64,000 nucleotides of DNA, from assembly GCF_003335045.1 (NCBI RefSeq), contig NZ_QOZG01000002.1:248001-312000 (forward strand), written 5' to 3'. The translations under genes were made by a program, and so were the position numbers. The notes under the pieces were generated by a model that saw only the letters and a list, made by a program, of their open reading frames with translations, ran no database searches and was not told where the DNA came from. The DNA is from Paramesorhizobium salinisoli. Its GTDB lineage: Bacteria; Pseudomonadota; Alphaproteobacteria; Rhizobiales; Rhizobiaceae. Positions 37,500 through 46,841 of this stretch are shown in pieces (the first letter of the stretch is position 1; each line of letters begins with the position of its first letter).

Positions 37500-38356
37500 G
37501 CGAGGCGGAAGTTTTTTCACCCGGGGATGACGTTTCCTCATCCGGGGATATGGGTCTGGTGGTTGTCGGCGCAGGCGGGCGCATGGGCCAGACGCTGATC
37601 CGCGCCATCCACGACATCGACGGGGTGCGGCTTGCCGGCGCGATCGGGCGTCCCGGTTCGCCGCATATCGGCCGTGACGCGGGCGAAGTCGCCGGCGTCG
37701 GCCTTCTCGGTGTCAGCATCACCGACGATCCGTTGCCGGTCTTCGCCGCCGCCGAAGGCGTGCTCGATTTCACCACGCCGGCCGCGACCGTCGAATTCGC
37801 CATGCTTTCGGCGCAGGCGCGCATAGTCCATGTCATCGGCACCACCGGCTGCTCGGAGGCCGACGACGAAAAGATTCGCGCCGCGGCCCGCCATGCGGTT
37901 ATCGTCAAGTCGGGCAATATGAGCTTCGGCGTCAATCTTCTCGCCGTCCTGGTGGAAAAGGCGGCGAAGGCGCTCGGCCCCGACGATTTCGATATCGAGA
38001 TCCTGGAAATGCACCACAAGCACAAGGTCGACGCGCCTTCGGGAACGGCGCTCCTCCTCGGCGAGGCGGCGGCTGAAGGGCGCGGCATCGACCTGGCCTC
38101 GCAGAGCGTGCGGGGCCGCGACGGTCATACGGGTGCGCGCGAAAACGGCACGATCGGCTTTGCCACCCTGCGCGGCGGGTCGGTCATTGGCGACCACTCG
38201 GTCATACTGGCCGGCACGGGCGAGCGCATCACGCTTTCGCATCATGCCGAGGACCGAACGATCTTTGCGCGCGGCGCGGTCAAGGCGGCGCTCTGGGCGC
38301 GTGGGCGCAAGCCCGGCCTTTACTCGATGCGTGACGTTCTCGGCCTCAACGAATAA
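37496..38356 (+). CDS. dapB: 4-hydroxy-tetrahydrodipicolinate reductase
   Basis: A 286-residue NAD(P)H enzyme of lysine/diaminopimelate synthesis. [13 protein letters not shown] is the nucleotide loop; VIGTTGCSE, the catalytic [16 protein letters not shown] (His-His-Lys) and [14 protein letters not shown] are intact. Translation is coupled to the upstream ABC gene by ATGA. The first 18 residues ([18 protein letters not shown]) are an acidic extension compared with most DapB, and an ATG at 37550 would remove it. Confidence 0.97.
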   Translation: MSEAEVFSPGDDVSSSGDMGLVVVGAGGRMGQTLIRAIHDIDGVRLAGAIGRPGSPHIGRDAGEVAGVGLLGVSITDDPLPVFAAAEGVLDFTTPAATVEFAMLSAQARIVHVIGTTGCSEADDEKIRAAARHAVIVKSGNMSFGVNLLAVLVEKAAKALGPDDFDIEILEMHHKHKVDAPSGTALLLGEAAAEGRGIDLASQSVRGRDGHTGARENGTIGFATLRGGSVIGDHSVILAGTGERITLSHHAEDRTIFARGAVKAALWARGRKPGLYSMRDVLGLNE

Positions 38357-38391
38357 TCCCTCCCCTGCCCTTCAATCATGGAGCATATGCG

Positions 38392-39012
38392 ATGTCCCGC
38401 ACTCTCGTCCTCGTCCGCCACGGCCAGAGCGAATGGAATCTGAAGAACCTTTTCACGGGATGGCGTGATCCGGGCCTGACCGAGCTCGGCCACGCGGAAG
38501 CCAAGGACGCAGGCCAGCGGCTGAAGGCGGCGGGGCTTAAATTCGACATCGCGTTCACCTCGCTTCTGTCGCGCGCACAGGTCACCTGCCAGCACATCCT
38601 CGACGAGGTGGGCCAGCCGGATCTCGAGACCATCCGCGACCAGGCGCTGAACGAGCGCGACTATGGCGAGCTCGCCGGCCTCAACAAGGACGATGCGCGG
38701 GCGAAATGGGGCAAGGAGCAGGTGCATATCTGGCGCCGCTCCTATGACGTGCCGCCGCCCGGCGGCGAGAGCCTGCGCGACACCGGCGCCCGCGTCTGGC
38801 CCTATTACATGCACGACGTGCAACCGCATGTGCTGCGCGGCGAGACGGTGCTAATCGCCGCCCACGGCAATTCGCTGCGCGCGCTGATCATGGCGCTGGA
38901 AGGGCTTTCGGGCGAGGAAATCCTGGAGCGCGAAGTGGGCACCGGCGTGCCGATCATCTATAAGCTCAACGCCGATTCCACCATCGCCTCGAAAGAGGTG
39001 CTGCAGGGATAA
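38392..39012 (+). CDS. gpmA: 2,3-bisphosphoglycerate-dependent phosphoglycerate mutase
   Basis: A 206-residue histidine phosphatase-fold enzyme interconverting 3- and 2-phosphoglycerate. Phosphohistidine motif [10 protein letters not shown] (His10), [17 protein letters not shown] with acid Glu, [11 protein letters not shown], and [13 protein letters not shown] with the second His. The 206-residue size is the short alphaproteobacterial form. It follows dapB by 35 bases and is likely in the same operon. Confidence 0.97.
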   Translation: MSRTLVLVRHGQSEWNLKNLFTGWRDPGLTELGHAEAKDAGQRLKAAGLKFDIAFTSLLSRAQVTCQHILDEVGQPDLETIRDQALNERDYGELAGLNKDDARAKWGKEQVHIWRRSYDVPPPGGESLRDTGARVWPYYMHDVQPHVLRGETVLIAAHGNSLRALIMALEGLSGEEILEREVGTGVPIIYKLNADSTIASKEVLQG

Positions 39013-39048
39013 GCAGTGTTGGGGGCGGCGCTCGAACGGGTTCTTTTA

Positions 39049-39097
39049 GCCGCATGATCTTAATCCGAAAAGTCTGCCAACTTTTCGGGATCATGCT
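39049..39097. repeat. Palindromic intergenic repeat, family 1 (copy b)
   Basis: GCCGCATGATC, TTAATCCGAAAAGT, CTGCCA, ACTTTTCGG, GATCATGC. This is the best preserved copy: both GCATGATC/GATCATGC and CCGAAAAGT/ACTTTTCGG arms pair perfectly. It lies between gpmA and the tRNA-Leu promoter. Confidence 0.8.
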
Positions 39098-39109
39098 TTG
39101 GATAAAAGC

Positions 39110-39125
39110 CGGATAATATTATCCG
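39110..39125. repeat. Perfect 16-base palindrome upstream of tRNA-Leu promoter
   Basis: CGGATAATATTATCCG is fully self-complementary and ends seven bases before the -35 hexamer of the tRNA promoter. Its placement would suit a dimeric DNA-binding protein or an upstream promoter element; it may also be the remnant of a repeat. Confidence 0.6.
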
Positions 39126-39132
39126 AACCCGA

Positions 39133-39161
39133 TTGACAGAGCGCCGCCCGCCCCTTACATG
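39133..39161 (+). promoter_or_regulatory. Promoter of the tRNA-Leu gene
   Basis: A perfect TTGACA (39133-39138) and TACATG (39156-39161) are 17 bases apart. The mature tRNA begins 11 bases after the -10, so the primary transcript would carry only a few 5' bases. Confidence 0.7.
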
Positions 39162-39171
39162 GGACCCCGTT

Positions 39172-39258
39172 GCCCAGATGGCGGAATTGGTAGACGCGCC
39201 AGCTTCAGGTGCTGGTACTCGAAAGGGTGTGGAGGTTCGAGTCCTCTTCTGGGCACCA
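39172..39258 (+). tRNA. tRNA-Leu (anticodon CAG)
   Basis: 87 bases including an encoded CCA. The acceptor stem is GCCCAGA/TCTGGGC and the D-arm includes GGCGGAATTGGTAGACGCGCC. The anticodon stem CCAGC/GCTGG encloses loop TTCAGGT with anticodon CAG (39206-39208). A long variable arm follows, typical of leucine tRNAs, then the T arm GGTTCGAGTCC. It reads leucine CUG, a very common codon in this GC-rich genome. Confidence 0.97.
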
Positions 39259-39432
39259 TTTGGTTTTTGACTTGGTCAATAGCCGGTCGGAAGAATATAA
39301 AAAATCCCGCTTTCGTGGGACTTTCTTTCAGCCCTTACACGATCCTTGATCGATTCCGCATCTACAACCTTGACGGAACCTTCCCCCGCACAAAGAGTTC
39401 TCCCGAGCTGATTTCAGCGACCGAGGGGCTTC

Positions 39433-40179
39433 ATGTCATTCGATTTTTTCTCAGCCGATTTCTTCACCTTCGTTCTCATCGGATTTTGCGCGCAGATGAT
39501 CGACGGGGCGCTGGGCATGGCGTTTGGGGTGTTGTCGACGACAAGCCTTCTCGCCGTCGGAGTGCCGCCGGCGACGGCGAGTGCGATGACGCATGTGGCG
39601 GAGGTGTTCACGACTGCGGCCTCCGGCATCTCCCACGCCTATCATCGCAATGTAAACTGGCATTTCGTCGCGCGGCTGGCGCCAGCCGGGATCGCGGGCG
39701 GCATCATCGGGGCCTATCTCCTGACGCAGATCGACGGCAAGGCGATCGAACCGCTGGTTTCGGCCTATCTGATGGCCATCGGGCTCTATATCCTGTTCAA
39801 GGCCTTCCGGCCGCTCTGGCCGCGCGACGTGCGCGACTGGATCATTCCCTATGTGGGCTTCGGCGGTGGCATCCTCGATGCGGCGGGGGGCGGAGGGTGG
39901 GGGCCGATCGTGACCACCTCGCTGATCGGGCGCGGCCATGATCTGAAAAAGGTGATCGGCTCCACCAATTTGACCGAATTCCTTGTGACGCTGTCGATCT
40001 CCATCACCTTTATCACGATGCTCGGATGGTCACAGTTGGACGCCGCCATCGGGCTGATCGTCGGTGGCGTTATCGCGGCACCTTTCGGAGCCTATGTGGT
40101 CAGCCGTGTTCCGGTTCGCCCGCTGATGATCGCAGTGGCGATCGTCATTATCGCGACATCGGCCATCCGGATATTCTAG
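39433..40179 (+). CDS. TauE/SafE family membrane permease
   Basis: A 248-residue sulfite exporter TauE/SafE-type membrane protein with about eight helices and two repeated halves. The family segments GFCAQMIDGALGMAFGVLSTTSLLA and GFGGGILDAAGGGGWGPIVTTSLI (two glycine-rich re-entrant loops) are clear. These transporters move sulfite, sulfoacetate or other organic sulfur anions; the substrate is not determined. An ATG at 39433 is preceded by GAGGGGC. An overlapping longer frame beginning inside the tRNA gene is not a gene. Confidence 0.88.
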   Translation: MSFDFFSADFFTFVLIGFCAQMIDGALGMAFGVLSTTSLLAVGVPPATASAMTHVAEVFTTAASGISHAYHRNVNWHFVARLAPAGIAGGIIGAYLLTQIDGKAIEPLVSAYLMAIGLYILFKAFRPLWPRDVRDWIIPYVGFGGGILDAAGGGGWGPIVTTSLIGRGHDLKKVIGSTNLTEFLVTLSISITFITMLGWSQLDAAIGLIVGGVIAAPFGAYVVSRVPVRPLMIAVAIVIIATSAIRIF

Positions 40180-40306
40180 GGCGGGGTCACTATTGAAGGC
40201 ACGGCGCTTCACCCGTCGGGCTGGGATTAATCCGCGCGCTCCGCGGTCAAGCTTGCACCAACCGGCCGGAAACGACTATTCTGGCGGCATATCGTAAAAT
40301 CCGCGG

Positions 40307-41179
40307 ATGGCGAAAAGGGAAGCGTTGGTGCCAAGAAAGCTGAAGGACGGAAAGCTCTCCGCAAGCATTCTGACGGCCATTCGCAACAGGCCCGGCCATA
40401 GGCCGCTTACCGCCAACACGCGAAGCGGCGACATCGTCATCGCCTCCTACAATGTGCATAAATGCGTCGGCGTCGACAAGCAGTTCGACCCAGAGCGCAC
40501 CGCGCGCGTCATCACCGAGATCGATGCGGATGTGATCGCCATCCAGGAGGCGGACAAGCGCTTCGGCCGCCGCTCGGGCCTGCTCGACCTCGACTGGCTT
40601 GAACGGACCAGCGGGCTCGTGCCGGTGCCGATCAACGCCATGTCGCCGACCGGCCATGGCTGGCACGGCAATCTCATCCTGTCGCGCAAGGGGACAGTGC
40701 GCAACGTCAGCCAGCTCAAGCTGCCGGGCGTCGAGCCGCGCGGCGCGCTGGTGGTCGATATCGATTTCGCCGTCGGGCAATTGCGCATCATCGCGGCGCA
40801 TTTCGGCCTTCTCAGGCGCTCGCGCGAGCAGCAGGCGGAGGCCATCATGGCCGCCTTCGAGGCGGAGGAAATGCTGCCGACGCTGCTCATCGGCGATCTC
40901 AACGAATGGCGCGTCGGCAAGCGCTCGTCGCTCGCCTCGCTGCTGCCGATCTTCGATCCCTCCTCCGGCGCGGTACCGAGCTTTCCCTCGCGCTTTCCGG
41001 TGCTGGCGCTCGACCGGGTGCTCGGCCATCCGCATGATCTGGTCACGGCGGTCGAGGTACATGACACGCCGCTTGCCCGCGTCGCCTCCGATCATCTGCC
41101 GATCAAGGCGCATATCGATCTGGGGTCGTTTATGTCCAGGACCGGCCCGCTCACAGATAGGGCGACCCAAGCCATATAA
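40307..41179 (+). CDS. Endonuclease/exonuclease/phosphatase (EEP) family protein
   Basis: A 290-residue EEP-fold hydrolase. The metal and catalytic residues are in IASYNVHKCVG, VIAIQEADKR, IIAAHFGLLRRSR, IGDLNEW and SDHLPI. It could act on DNA, phosphoinositides, sphingomyelin or other phosphodiesters; I cannot decide. Its 3' end overlaps the cardiolipin synthase gene by 29 bases on the opposite strand. Pairing with a phospholipase D-type enzyme hints at lipid metabolism. Confidence 0.82.
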   Translation: MAKREALVPRKLKDGKLSASILTAIRNRPGHRPLTANTRSGDIVIASYNVHKCVGVDKQFDPERTARVITEIDADVIAIQEADKRFGRRSGLLDLDWLERTSGLVPVPINAMSPTGHGWHGNLILSRKGTVRNVSQLKLPGVEPRGALVVDIDFAVGQLRIIAAHFGLLRRSREQQAEAIMAAFEAEEMLPTLLIGDLNEWRVGKRSSLASLLPIFDPSSGAVPSFPSRFPVLALDRVLGHPHDLVTAVEVHDTPLARVASDHLPIKAHIDLGSFMSRTGPLTDRATQAI

Positions 41180-42611
41180 CCCGCTCCAGCAGGCGCCTCG
41201 GGAACGGGCGGGCGCGCAGTTCCTTGAGGATGACCGGCTTCGCGCCTTCCATCGCGGCAAGGATGCGCGCATCGACCTCAGCGGCAAAACCCCTGTCGAA
41301 CACCTCGACATCCACCTCGAAATTCAGCCGCAGGGAACGCGGATCGAGGTTCGACGAGCCGACATAGGCCCAGGCGCCGTCGATCACCATCAGCTTGGAA
41401 TGATTGAAATGACCGGCAGCCCGCCAGATGCGGCAGCCATCCTTCAGGATTTGGTCGAACTGCGCCGTCATGGCATGGTCGACCAGCGTCAGATTGTTGA
41501 GGCCCGGCACCAGGATGTCGACGGCCACGCCACGCCGCGCGGCGGTGACCAAGGCGCTGATCAGTTCGCGATCGGGCAGGAAATAAGGCGACATGATGCG
41601 GATGTAATCCTTGGCGACGGAGAAGGCGCCCATCATCATGCGGTGATTGCTTTCAAGGCTCTTGTCCGGTCCGGAAGGCACCACCCGGGCGAAAACACCG
41701 GTGCCGGGATCGGCTTCGGGCGAGACGACCGCCCAGGGCACGCCGCCCAGCAACTCGCCGGTGGCGAAGCGCCAGTCCTCGAGCGCGGTGTGGAAAAGAT
41801 CGGCGACGATCGGGCCGGTGACGCGGAAATGCGTATCGCCGGCAGCGCTCGCGCCGACAATCTTCGAATCGAAGCCGGCCCTGATGTTCATGCCGCCGGT
41901 AAAAGCCACGCCGCCATCGATGACGAGGATCTTGCGGTGAGTGCGCAAATTGGCATAGGGCAGCCGCAGGCCCATGATGATATTGCCGTTGAAGACATCG
42001 ACCGGGACCCCGCCCTTCTGGAGATAGCCGACGATGCTCGGGATCGAATAGCGCGCGCCGACGGCATCGATCAGCACGCGGACCTCGATCCCGCGCCGAA
42101 CGGCCGCCACCAGCGCATCGGCGAAGCGGATGCCGATGGTATCCTTGTCGAAGATGTAGGTTTCGAGAAGGATGCTGCGCTTGGCGTCGTTGATGGCGGC
42201 GAGCATGGCGGCATAGGCCGCATCGCCGGTTTCCAGCATGTCTATGCTGTTGCCGGAGGTAAGCTTGCAGCGGCTGACGCGATCGCCCAATATCTTCATG
42301 GCAGCGAAGGCGCCGCCGAAATCATTCTCCACGATATCGGCTGGCACGTCATATTCGGCCAGGTGATGGCGCTCGACAGCAGACATTCCGGCGCGCTGCA
42401 TGCTCAGCGTCGACCGGCGGATGAGGTTGATGCCCGCGACCGCATAGATCAGCGTGCCGATGAGCGGCGACAGCACGATGACGCCGACCCAGCCGATGGC
42501 CGAGCGAACCTCTTCCTTGGTCATCGTCGCATGTATGGCGGCGGCCGTGCCCATGACGACGGAGATGACCGCGAGGATCTGTGCCCAATGGGTGGAAATT
42601 GTTTCAAGCAT
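41151..42611 (-). CDS. cls: Cardiolipin synthase (phospholipase D family)
   Basis: A 486-residue membrane enzyme condensing phosphatidylglycerol into cardiolipin. Two N-terminal membrane helices (about residues 7-25 and 36-58) precede two PLD motifs: HRKILVIDGGVAFTGG (near residue 225) and HSKLMVIDGAWAYVGSSN (near 405). Both H-K-D triads are intact. ATG at 42611. Convergent with the EEP gene. Confidence 0.95.
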   Translation of the reverse strand: MLETISTHWAQILAVISVVMGTAAAIHATMTKEEVRSAIGWVGVIVLSPLIGTLIYAVAGINLIRRSTLSMQRAGMSAVERHHLAEYDVPADIVENDFGGAFAAMKILGDRVSRCKLTSGNSIDMLETGDAAYAAMLAAINDAKRSILLETYIFDKDTIGIRFADALVAAVRRGIEVRVLIDAVGARYSIPSIVGYLQKGGVPVDVFNGNIIMGLRLPYANLRTHRKILVIDGGVAFTGGMNIRAGFDSKIVGASAAGDTHFRVTGPIVADLFHTALEDWRFATGELLGGVPWAVVSPEADPGTGVFARVVPSGPDKSLESNHRMMMGAFSVAKDYIRIMSPYFLPDRELISALVTAARRGVAVDILVPGLNNLTLVDHAMTAQFDQILKDGCRIWRAAGHFNHSKLMVIDGAWAYVGSSNLDPRSLRLNFEVDVEVFDRGFAAEVDARILAAMEGAKPVILKELRARPFPRRLLERVIWLGSPYL

Positions 42612-42814
42612 GACAGCCTGACTTTATCCGCGAAATCAATGGCTTTGGAAAGGGGATGGAAAATCGGAAGCGGTATTCGGCTAACGGGATATCAATCTGG
42701 GAATTCGCTTCTTTAGAGCACTGCAAGCCAGTCTACGCAACAGACGGCACTCTAGTATCCAGGGAAATCGCATGTATACTATAAGTATTGTTGCGCTTCT
42801 TCAGGAGAATCAGG

Positions 42815-43429
42815 ATGGCGACGGCACCAATACAGACTTCGCAGATCAATATTCCGGCAGAACTGAGAAGCAAATGGGGCTGGTTCGCAGGAATAGGCAT
42901 CCTGCTGCTGATCCTCGGCGGCATCGCGCTTGGTAATCTCGTCATCGCGACTGTCGCCTCGGTTTATTTCATCGGGATGCTGATGCTGATTGGCGGTATC
43001 ATCGAGATCGTCCATGCCTTCGGCGTCAAGGACTGGAAAAGCTTCCTTTTCTGGGCGCTGAGCGGGCTGCTCTATGCCGCCGCCGGCATCGTCGCCTTCA
43101 TCAACCCCATCCTCGCCTCTGCGGTGCTGACCTTCCTGCTCGCCGCGGCCCTGATCGCCACCGGGCTCCTGCGCGCCTGGAGCGGCGTCCAGAGCAAGCC
43201 CGCGACCGGATGGGGCTGGCTCGTCGCAGCCGGCGTGCTGACGGCGCTGGCGGGTATCGTCATCGCGCTGGGCTGGCCGGTCAACAGCCTGTGGATCCTC
43301 GGCGCATTCCTGGCGATCGACCTGATCTTCCAAGGCTGGGCGTTCATCGCCTTTGGCCTCGGTATCAGGCAATGGAACGGAACAGTTCCTCCCGCCCCTG
43401 CCAAGACAGGGACGGCAAAGGCAAGCTGA
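42815..43429 (+). CDS. HdeD-like DUF308 membrane protein
   Basis: A 204-residue membrane protein with six helices in three similar pairs, as in the HdeD/DUF308 family linked to acid resistance in enterobacteria. The repeats LLILGGIALGNL, LYAAAGIVAFINP and LTALAGIVIALGWP show the internal triplication. Here the acid-stress role is only inferred from the name of the family. AGGAG (42803-42807) sets the ATG at 42815; an in-frame TTG at 42788 is rejected. The C-terminus is a short Pro/Ala/Lys tail. Confidence 0.85.
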   Translation: MATAPIQTSQINIPAELRSKWGWFAGIGILLLILGGIALGNLVIATVASVYFIGMLMLIGGIIEIVHAFGVKDWKSFLFWALSGLLYAAAGIVAFINPILASAVLTFLLAAALIATGLLRAWSGVQSKPATGWGWLVAAGVLTALAGIVIALGWPVNSLWILGAFLAIDLIFQGWAFIAFGLGIRQWNGTVPPAPAKTGTAKAS

Positions 43430-43530
43430 GGAGCCGCGCCGCGATGCAATTGACGGTCGACGGAAGGGCTGCGGGCTGGTAGAAGCCAGCAATCCCGGTA
43501 TTTACTCCATATTCCGAAACGAGCCTTCAC

Positions 43531-45114
43531 ATGCCCGCAGCCGATCATCCCGTTTCCAGACGCCGCACCTTCGCGATCATCGCCCATCCGGACGCCGGCA
43601 AGACGACGCTGACGGAGAAGCTGCTTCTGTTCGGCGGCGCGATCCAGCTTGCCGGCGAGGTGAAGGCCAAGAAGGACCGCATCCAGACGCGTTCGGACTG
43701 GATGAAGATCGAGCGCGAGCGCGGCATCTCGGTCGTCACCTCGGTGATGACGTTTGAATACAAGGACTGCGTCTTCAACCTGCTCGACACGCCGGGGCAC
43801 GAGGATTTCGCCGACGACACCTATCGCACGCTGACGGCTGTCGATAGCGCGGTCATGGTCATCGACGCGGCCAAGGGCATCGAGCCGCGCACGCTGAAGC
43901 TCTTCGAAGTCTGCCGGATGCGTGACATTCCGATCGTCACCTTCATCAACAAGATGGATCGGGAAGCCCGCGACCCGCTCGAAATCCTCGACGAGATCGA
44001 GGAGAAGCTGGCGCTCGATACCGCGCCTATCACTTGGCCGATCGGTTCGGGTAAGAGCTTCGCCGGGACTTACAACCTCGTCGACAATACCGTGCGCCAG
44101 AAGGATGCCGAGGAGCAGCCGACGAAGGTCAGCGGGCCTGAAGAGGCGGCAAAGCTGTTGCCTGAGAACGAGCGCCAGGCATGGATCGACAGTCTGGAAC
44201 TGGCTCAGGGCGTCTGCCGTCCCTTCGACCTCCCGTCCTTCCGGGAGGGTCATATGACGCCGGTCTATTTCGGCTCGGCGCTGAAGAATTACGGCGTGCG
44301 CGACCTGATCGAAGCGTTCTGCGACTTTGGGCCGAGCCCGCGGGCGCAGGATGCAGACAGGCGCAAAGTGGAGGCCACGGAAGAGCGGATGACCGGCTTC
44401 GTCTTCAAGATCCAGGCCAATATGGACCCCAATCATCGCGATCGCATTGCCTTCCTGCGCGTCTGTTCGGGCAAGCTTTCGCGCGGCATGAAGGCGAAGC
44501 TGGTGCGCACCGGCAAGCCCATGAGCCTTTCGGCGCCGCAATTCTTCTTCGCCCGCAGCCGCCAGATCGCCGATGAGGCCTTCGCCGGCGACGTGGTCGG
44601 CATACCAAACCATGGAACGCTCCGGATCGGCGACACGCTGACCGAGGGCGAGGATATATTGTTCCGTGGCGTGCCCAACTTTGCGCCTGAAATCCTGCGT
44701 CGCGTGCGGCTCGACGATGCGATGAAGGCGAAGAAGCTGAAAGAAGCCCTGCAACAGATGGCCGAAGAAGGCGTGGTGCAGCTGTTCCTGCCCGAGGACG
44801 GCTCGCCGGCTATCGTCGGCGTCGTGGGCGCGCTGCAGATCGACGTTTTGACCGAGCGGCTGAAGGTTGAATATACGCTACCCGTCGGCTTCGAGATGTC
44901 GCGGTTCTCGATCTGCCGCTGGATATCGGCCGACGACCCGGCGGAACTCGCCCGCTTTGTTGCCGCGCACCGCGCCGATATCGCCCACGATCTCGACGGG
45001 GATCCCGTGTTTCTCGCGCAAAATGGCTTCTCGCTCAATTACGAGGCCGAGCGCTGGAAGGCGATCCGCTTCGATACCATCAAGGATTATCAGGTGCGCG
45101 ACAAGGCAGCCTGA
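43531..45114 (+). CDS. prfC: Peptide chain release factor 3
   Basis: A 527-residue GTPase that recycles RF1/RF2 from terminated ribosomes. G1 AHPDAGKTT, RGISVVTSVM (switch I), DTPGHEDFADDTYR (G3) and INKMDREARDPLEILDEIEE (G4 plus RF3-specific insert) are diagnostic. Domain II/III segments follow (FVFKIQANMDPNHRDRIAF; QFFFARSRQIADEA). Followed 21 bases later by the aminoglycoside kinase gene. Confidence 0.97.
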   Translation: MPAADHPVSRRRTFAIIAHPDAGKTTLTEKLLLFGGAIQLAGEVKAKKDRIQTRSDWMKIERERGISVVTSVMTFEYKDCVFNLLDTPGHEDFADDTYRTLTAVDSAVMVIDAAKGIEPRTLKLFEVCRMRDIPIVTFINKMDREARDPLEILDEIEEKLALDTAPITWPIGSGKSFAGTYNLVDNTVRQKDAEEQPTKVSGPEEAAKLLPENERQAWIDSLELAQGVCRPFDLPSFREGHMTPVYFGSALKNYGVRDLIEAFCDFGPSPRAQDADRRKVEATEERMTGFVFKIQANMDPNHRDRIAFLRVCSGKLSRGMKAKLVRTGKPMSLSAPQFFFARSRQIADEAFAGDVVGIPNHGTLRIGDTLTEGEDILFRGVPNFAPEILRRVRLDDAMKAKKLKEALQQMAEEGVVQLFLPEDGSPAIVGVVGALQIDVLTERLKVEYTLPVGFEMSRFSICRWISADDPAELARFVAAHRADIAHDLDGDPVFLAQNGFSLNYEAERWKAIRFDTIKDYQVRDKAA

Positions 45115-45135
45115 AACTGCCTCATGAGGGGGAAC

Positions 45136-45936
45136 ATGATCGATCCCGCATTGGCCGCGCTCGACCTGCCGCAGCCACTCCGAAGCCGCCTGACGGGCTA
45201 TCGCAGCCAGAGGGATGCGCTCGGCCAGTCTTCGGCGCATGTGCTGCTGCTGGAGCATGAGGCCCAGCCGGCACTCGTCCTGAAGATCGAACCGGCGAGC
45301 CAGGTAGGCGAGCTTGCCGGCGAAGTCGCGCGGCTCGAATGGCTAGCGAAGCATGGGCTTGCCTGCCCGAAGGTCCTGGCCTTCGAAATCCAGCCCGAAC
45401 GCAGTCTGCTCCTGATGACGCGGCTTCCCGGCAGTGACCTTGCCTCGTCAGTGGGAAAGCTTGCGCCGGAGCGCATCGTGCGGATCCTCGCGGACACGCT
45501 GAAAACCCTGCATGCGATCGATCCCGCCTCCTGCCCTTTCGACCATCGCTTGGATATACGCATTGAAGATGCTCGTCTCCGCGTGACAGCCGGGGAAGTC
45601 GATGAAGAGGATTTCGACGAGGAGCGCGAGGGCCGCACGGCGGAAAGCCTGCTCGAGGAGCTTTACCGTCTCAAGCCCACGCACGAGGATATCGTCGTCA
45701 CCCATGGCGACGCCTGTCTGCCGAACTTCATGGCGGATGATGGCCGCCTCACCGGCTTCATCGATTGCGGGCGGCTGGGCCTCGCCGACCGGCACCAGGA
45801 TCTGGCGCTCGCTTGCTGGAGCATTCGCTACAATCTAGGCGAGAAATGGGTACAGCCCTTCCTCGAAGCCTATGACGGGCCGGAGATAGACCAAGCTAAA
45901 TCCGCCTATTACCGGCTGCTGGACGAGTTTTTCTAA
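45136..45936 (+). CDS. Aminoglycoside 3'-phosphotransferase (APH(3') family)
   Basis: A 266-residue kinase that would transfer phosphate to the 3'-hydroxyl of kanamycin/neomycin-type drugs. It resembles APH(3')-II over its full length (264 residues): ATP-contact Lys50 in [24 protein letters not shown], Brenner motif THGDACLPN (His190, Asp192, Asn197), [21 protein letters not shown] with metal-binding Asp210, and a C-terminus YYRLLDEFF identical to the APH(3')-II end. A G-rich ribosome-binding site lies just before the ATG; another ATG at 45124 is possible. It is in ordinary chromosomal context after prfC, with no IS or transposon remnants. Actual resistance depends on expression. Confidence 0.9.
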   Translation: MIDPALAALDLPQPLRSRLTGYRSQRDALGQSSAHVLLLEHEAQPALVLKIEPASQVGELAGEVARLEWLAKHGLACPKVLAFEIQPERSLLLMTRLPGSDLASSVGKLAPERIVRILADTLKTLHAIDPASCPFDHRLDIRIEDARLRVTAGEVDEEDFDEEREGRTAESLLEELYRLKPTHEDIVVTHGDACLPNFMADDGRLTGFIDCGRLGLADRHQDLALACWSIRYNLGEKWVQPFLEAYDGPEIDQAKSAYYRLLDEFF

Positions 45937-46841
45937 TTCATGTGATCATTGTCCGGCACAATCCGCAGATGGCGCAGCTTGTCCGGATTGCGCATGACAT
46001 AGATGGCGGTGATCTGCCCGTTCTCTATTGCGAGCGCTATCGTCTGCGGCATTCCGTCCTCTTCAAGCGTAAGGATGCCGGGCAGTCCATCGATACGCCC
46101 GATGCGGTGGATGGACGGCATCTGCCCTTCCACTTTGCCAGCCACACCGAGGAAGAAGCGGATCGTCTTGTCGCGTCCGAAAATCGGGTTGAGCGCCGTT
46201 TTCCTGGTGCCGCCGCCATCGGAATAGATCACGACATCCTGCGCGAGCAGGCTTTGTAGCGCTGTCGCGTCACCGCTGCGCGAAGCGTGGAAAAACGCCT
46301 CCGCGATATCATGGCCATGCTCTTCGGCCACGGGAAAGCGCGGCGCGGACGCCCGCACATGCTCCCGCGCGCGGCTTGCAAGCTTGCGGCAGGTGACGGG
46401 GTCGCGGCCGATGGCCTTTGCCACCTCGTCGAAGCCGATATCGAAGAGATCATGCAAGAGGAAGGCCGCGCGCTCCAGCGGTGAAAGACGCTCCAGCGCC
46501 ATCATCAGCGTCAATGTAAGATTGTCGCCCTCGTCCTGCGCCATCTCGATGGCGGGTTCGGGCAACCATGTGCCGGGATAGGTTTCCCGGCGCACGCGCG
46601 CCGATTTGATATGATCGAGGCACAGCCGCGTGACAATGCGGGCGAGAAAAGCGCGTGGGTCGCGCACGGAGGCCTGGTCCGTGCCCATCCAGCGCAGCCA
46701 GGCATCCTGCACGATATCCTCCGCTTCGGCGACGGATCCGAGCATGCGGTAGGCAATGCGGATCAGCCGCGGGCGCAGGGCCTCGAAGATGGCCCCGGCA
46801 TCATCCGGGGCCATCGGCGAAGAAGCGTCATGCGGCTGCAT
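45933..46841 (-). CDS. ECF41-family RNA polymerase sigma factor with SnoaL-like C-terminal domain
   Basis: A 302-residue ECF sigma factor. Sigma-2 ([23 protein letters not shown]) and sigma-4 ([27 protein letters not shown]) are followed by a 130-residue SnoaL-like extension. All three ECF41 signatures are present: WLPEP (92-96) in the linker, DGGG (208-211) and NPDKL (285-289). In studied ECF41 members this extension replaces a separate anti-sigma factor, acting as a built-in switch. It overlaps the upstream carboxymuconolactone-decarboxylase-like gene by 14 bases, the hallmark genomic partner, and its 3' end overlaps the APH gene by four bases. Confidence 0.95.
   Translation of the reverse strand: MQPHDASSPMAPDDAGAIFEALRPRLIRIAYRMLGSVAEAEDIVQDAWLRWMGTDQASVRDPRAFLARIVTRLCLDHIKSARVRRETYPGTWLPEPAIEMAQDEGDNLTLTLMMALERLSPLERAAFLLHDLFDIGFDEVAKAIGRDPVTCRKLASRAREHVRASAPRFPVAEEHGHDIAEAFFHASRSGDATALQSLLAQDVVIYSDGGGTRKTALNPIFGRDKTIRFFLGVAGKVEGQMPSIHRIGRIDGLPGILTLEEDGMPQTIALAIENGQITAIYVMRNPDKLRHLRIVPDNDHMN

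Noticed and set aside
39159-39941. A 260-codon frame starting before and running through the tRNA-Leu gene
   Set aside because: It includes the tRNA in full and then reads the TauE/SafE gene in the wrong frame.
40599-42716. A 705-codon plus-strand frame across the EEP nuclease and cardiolipin synthase genes
   Set aside because: It is out of frame with the first gene and antisense to the second; the translation is Arg/Ser-rich and then His/Asp-rich noise.
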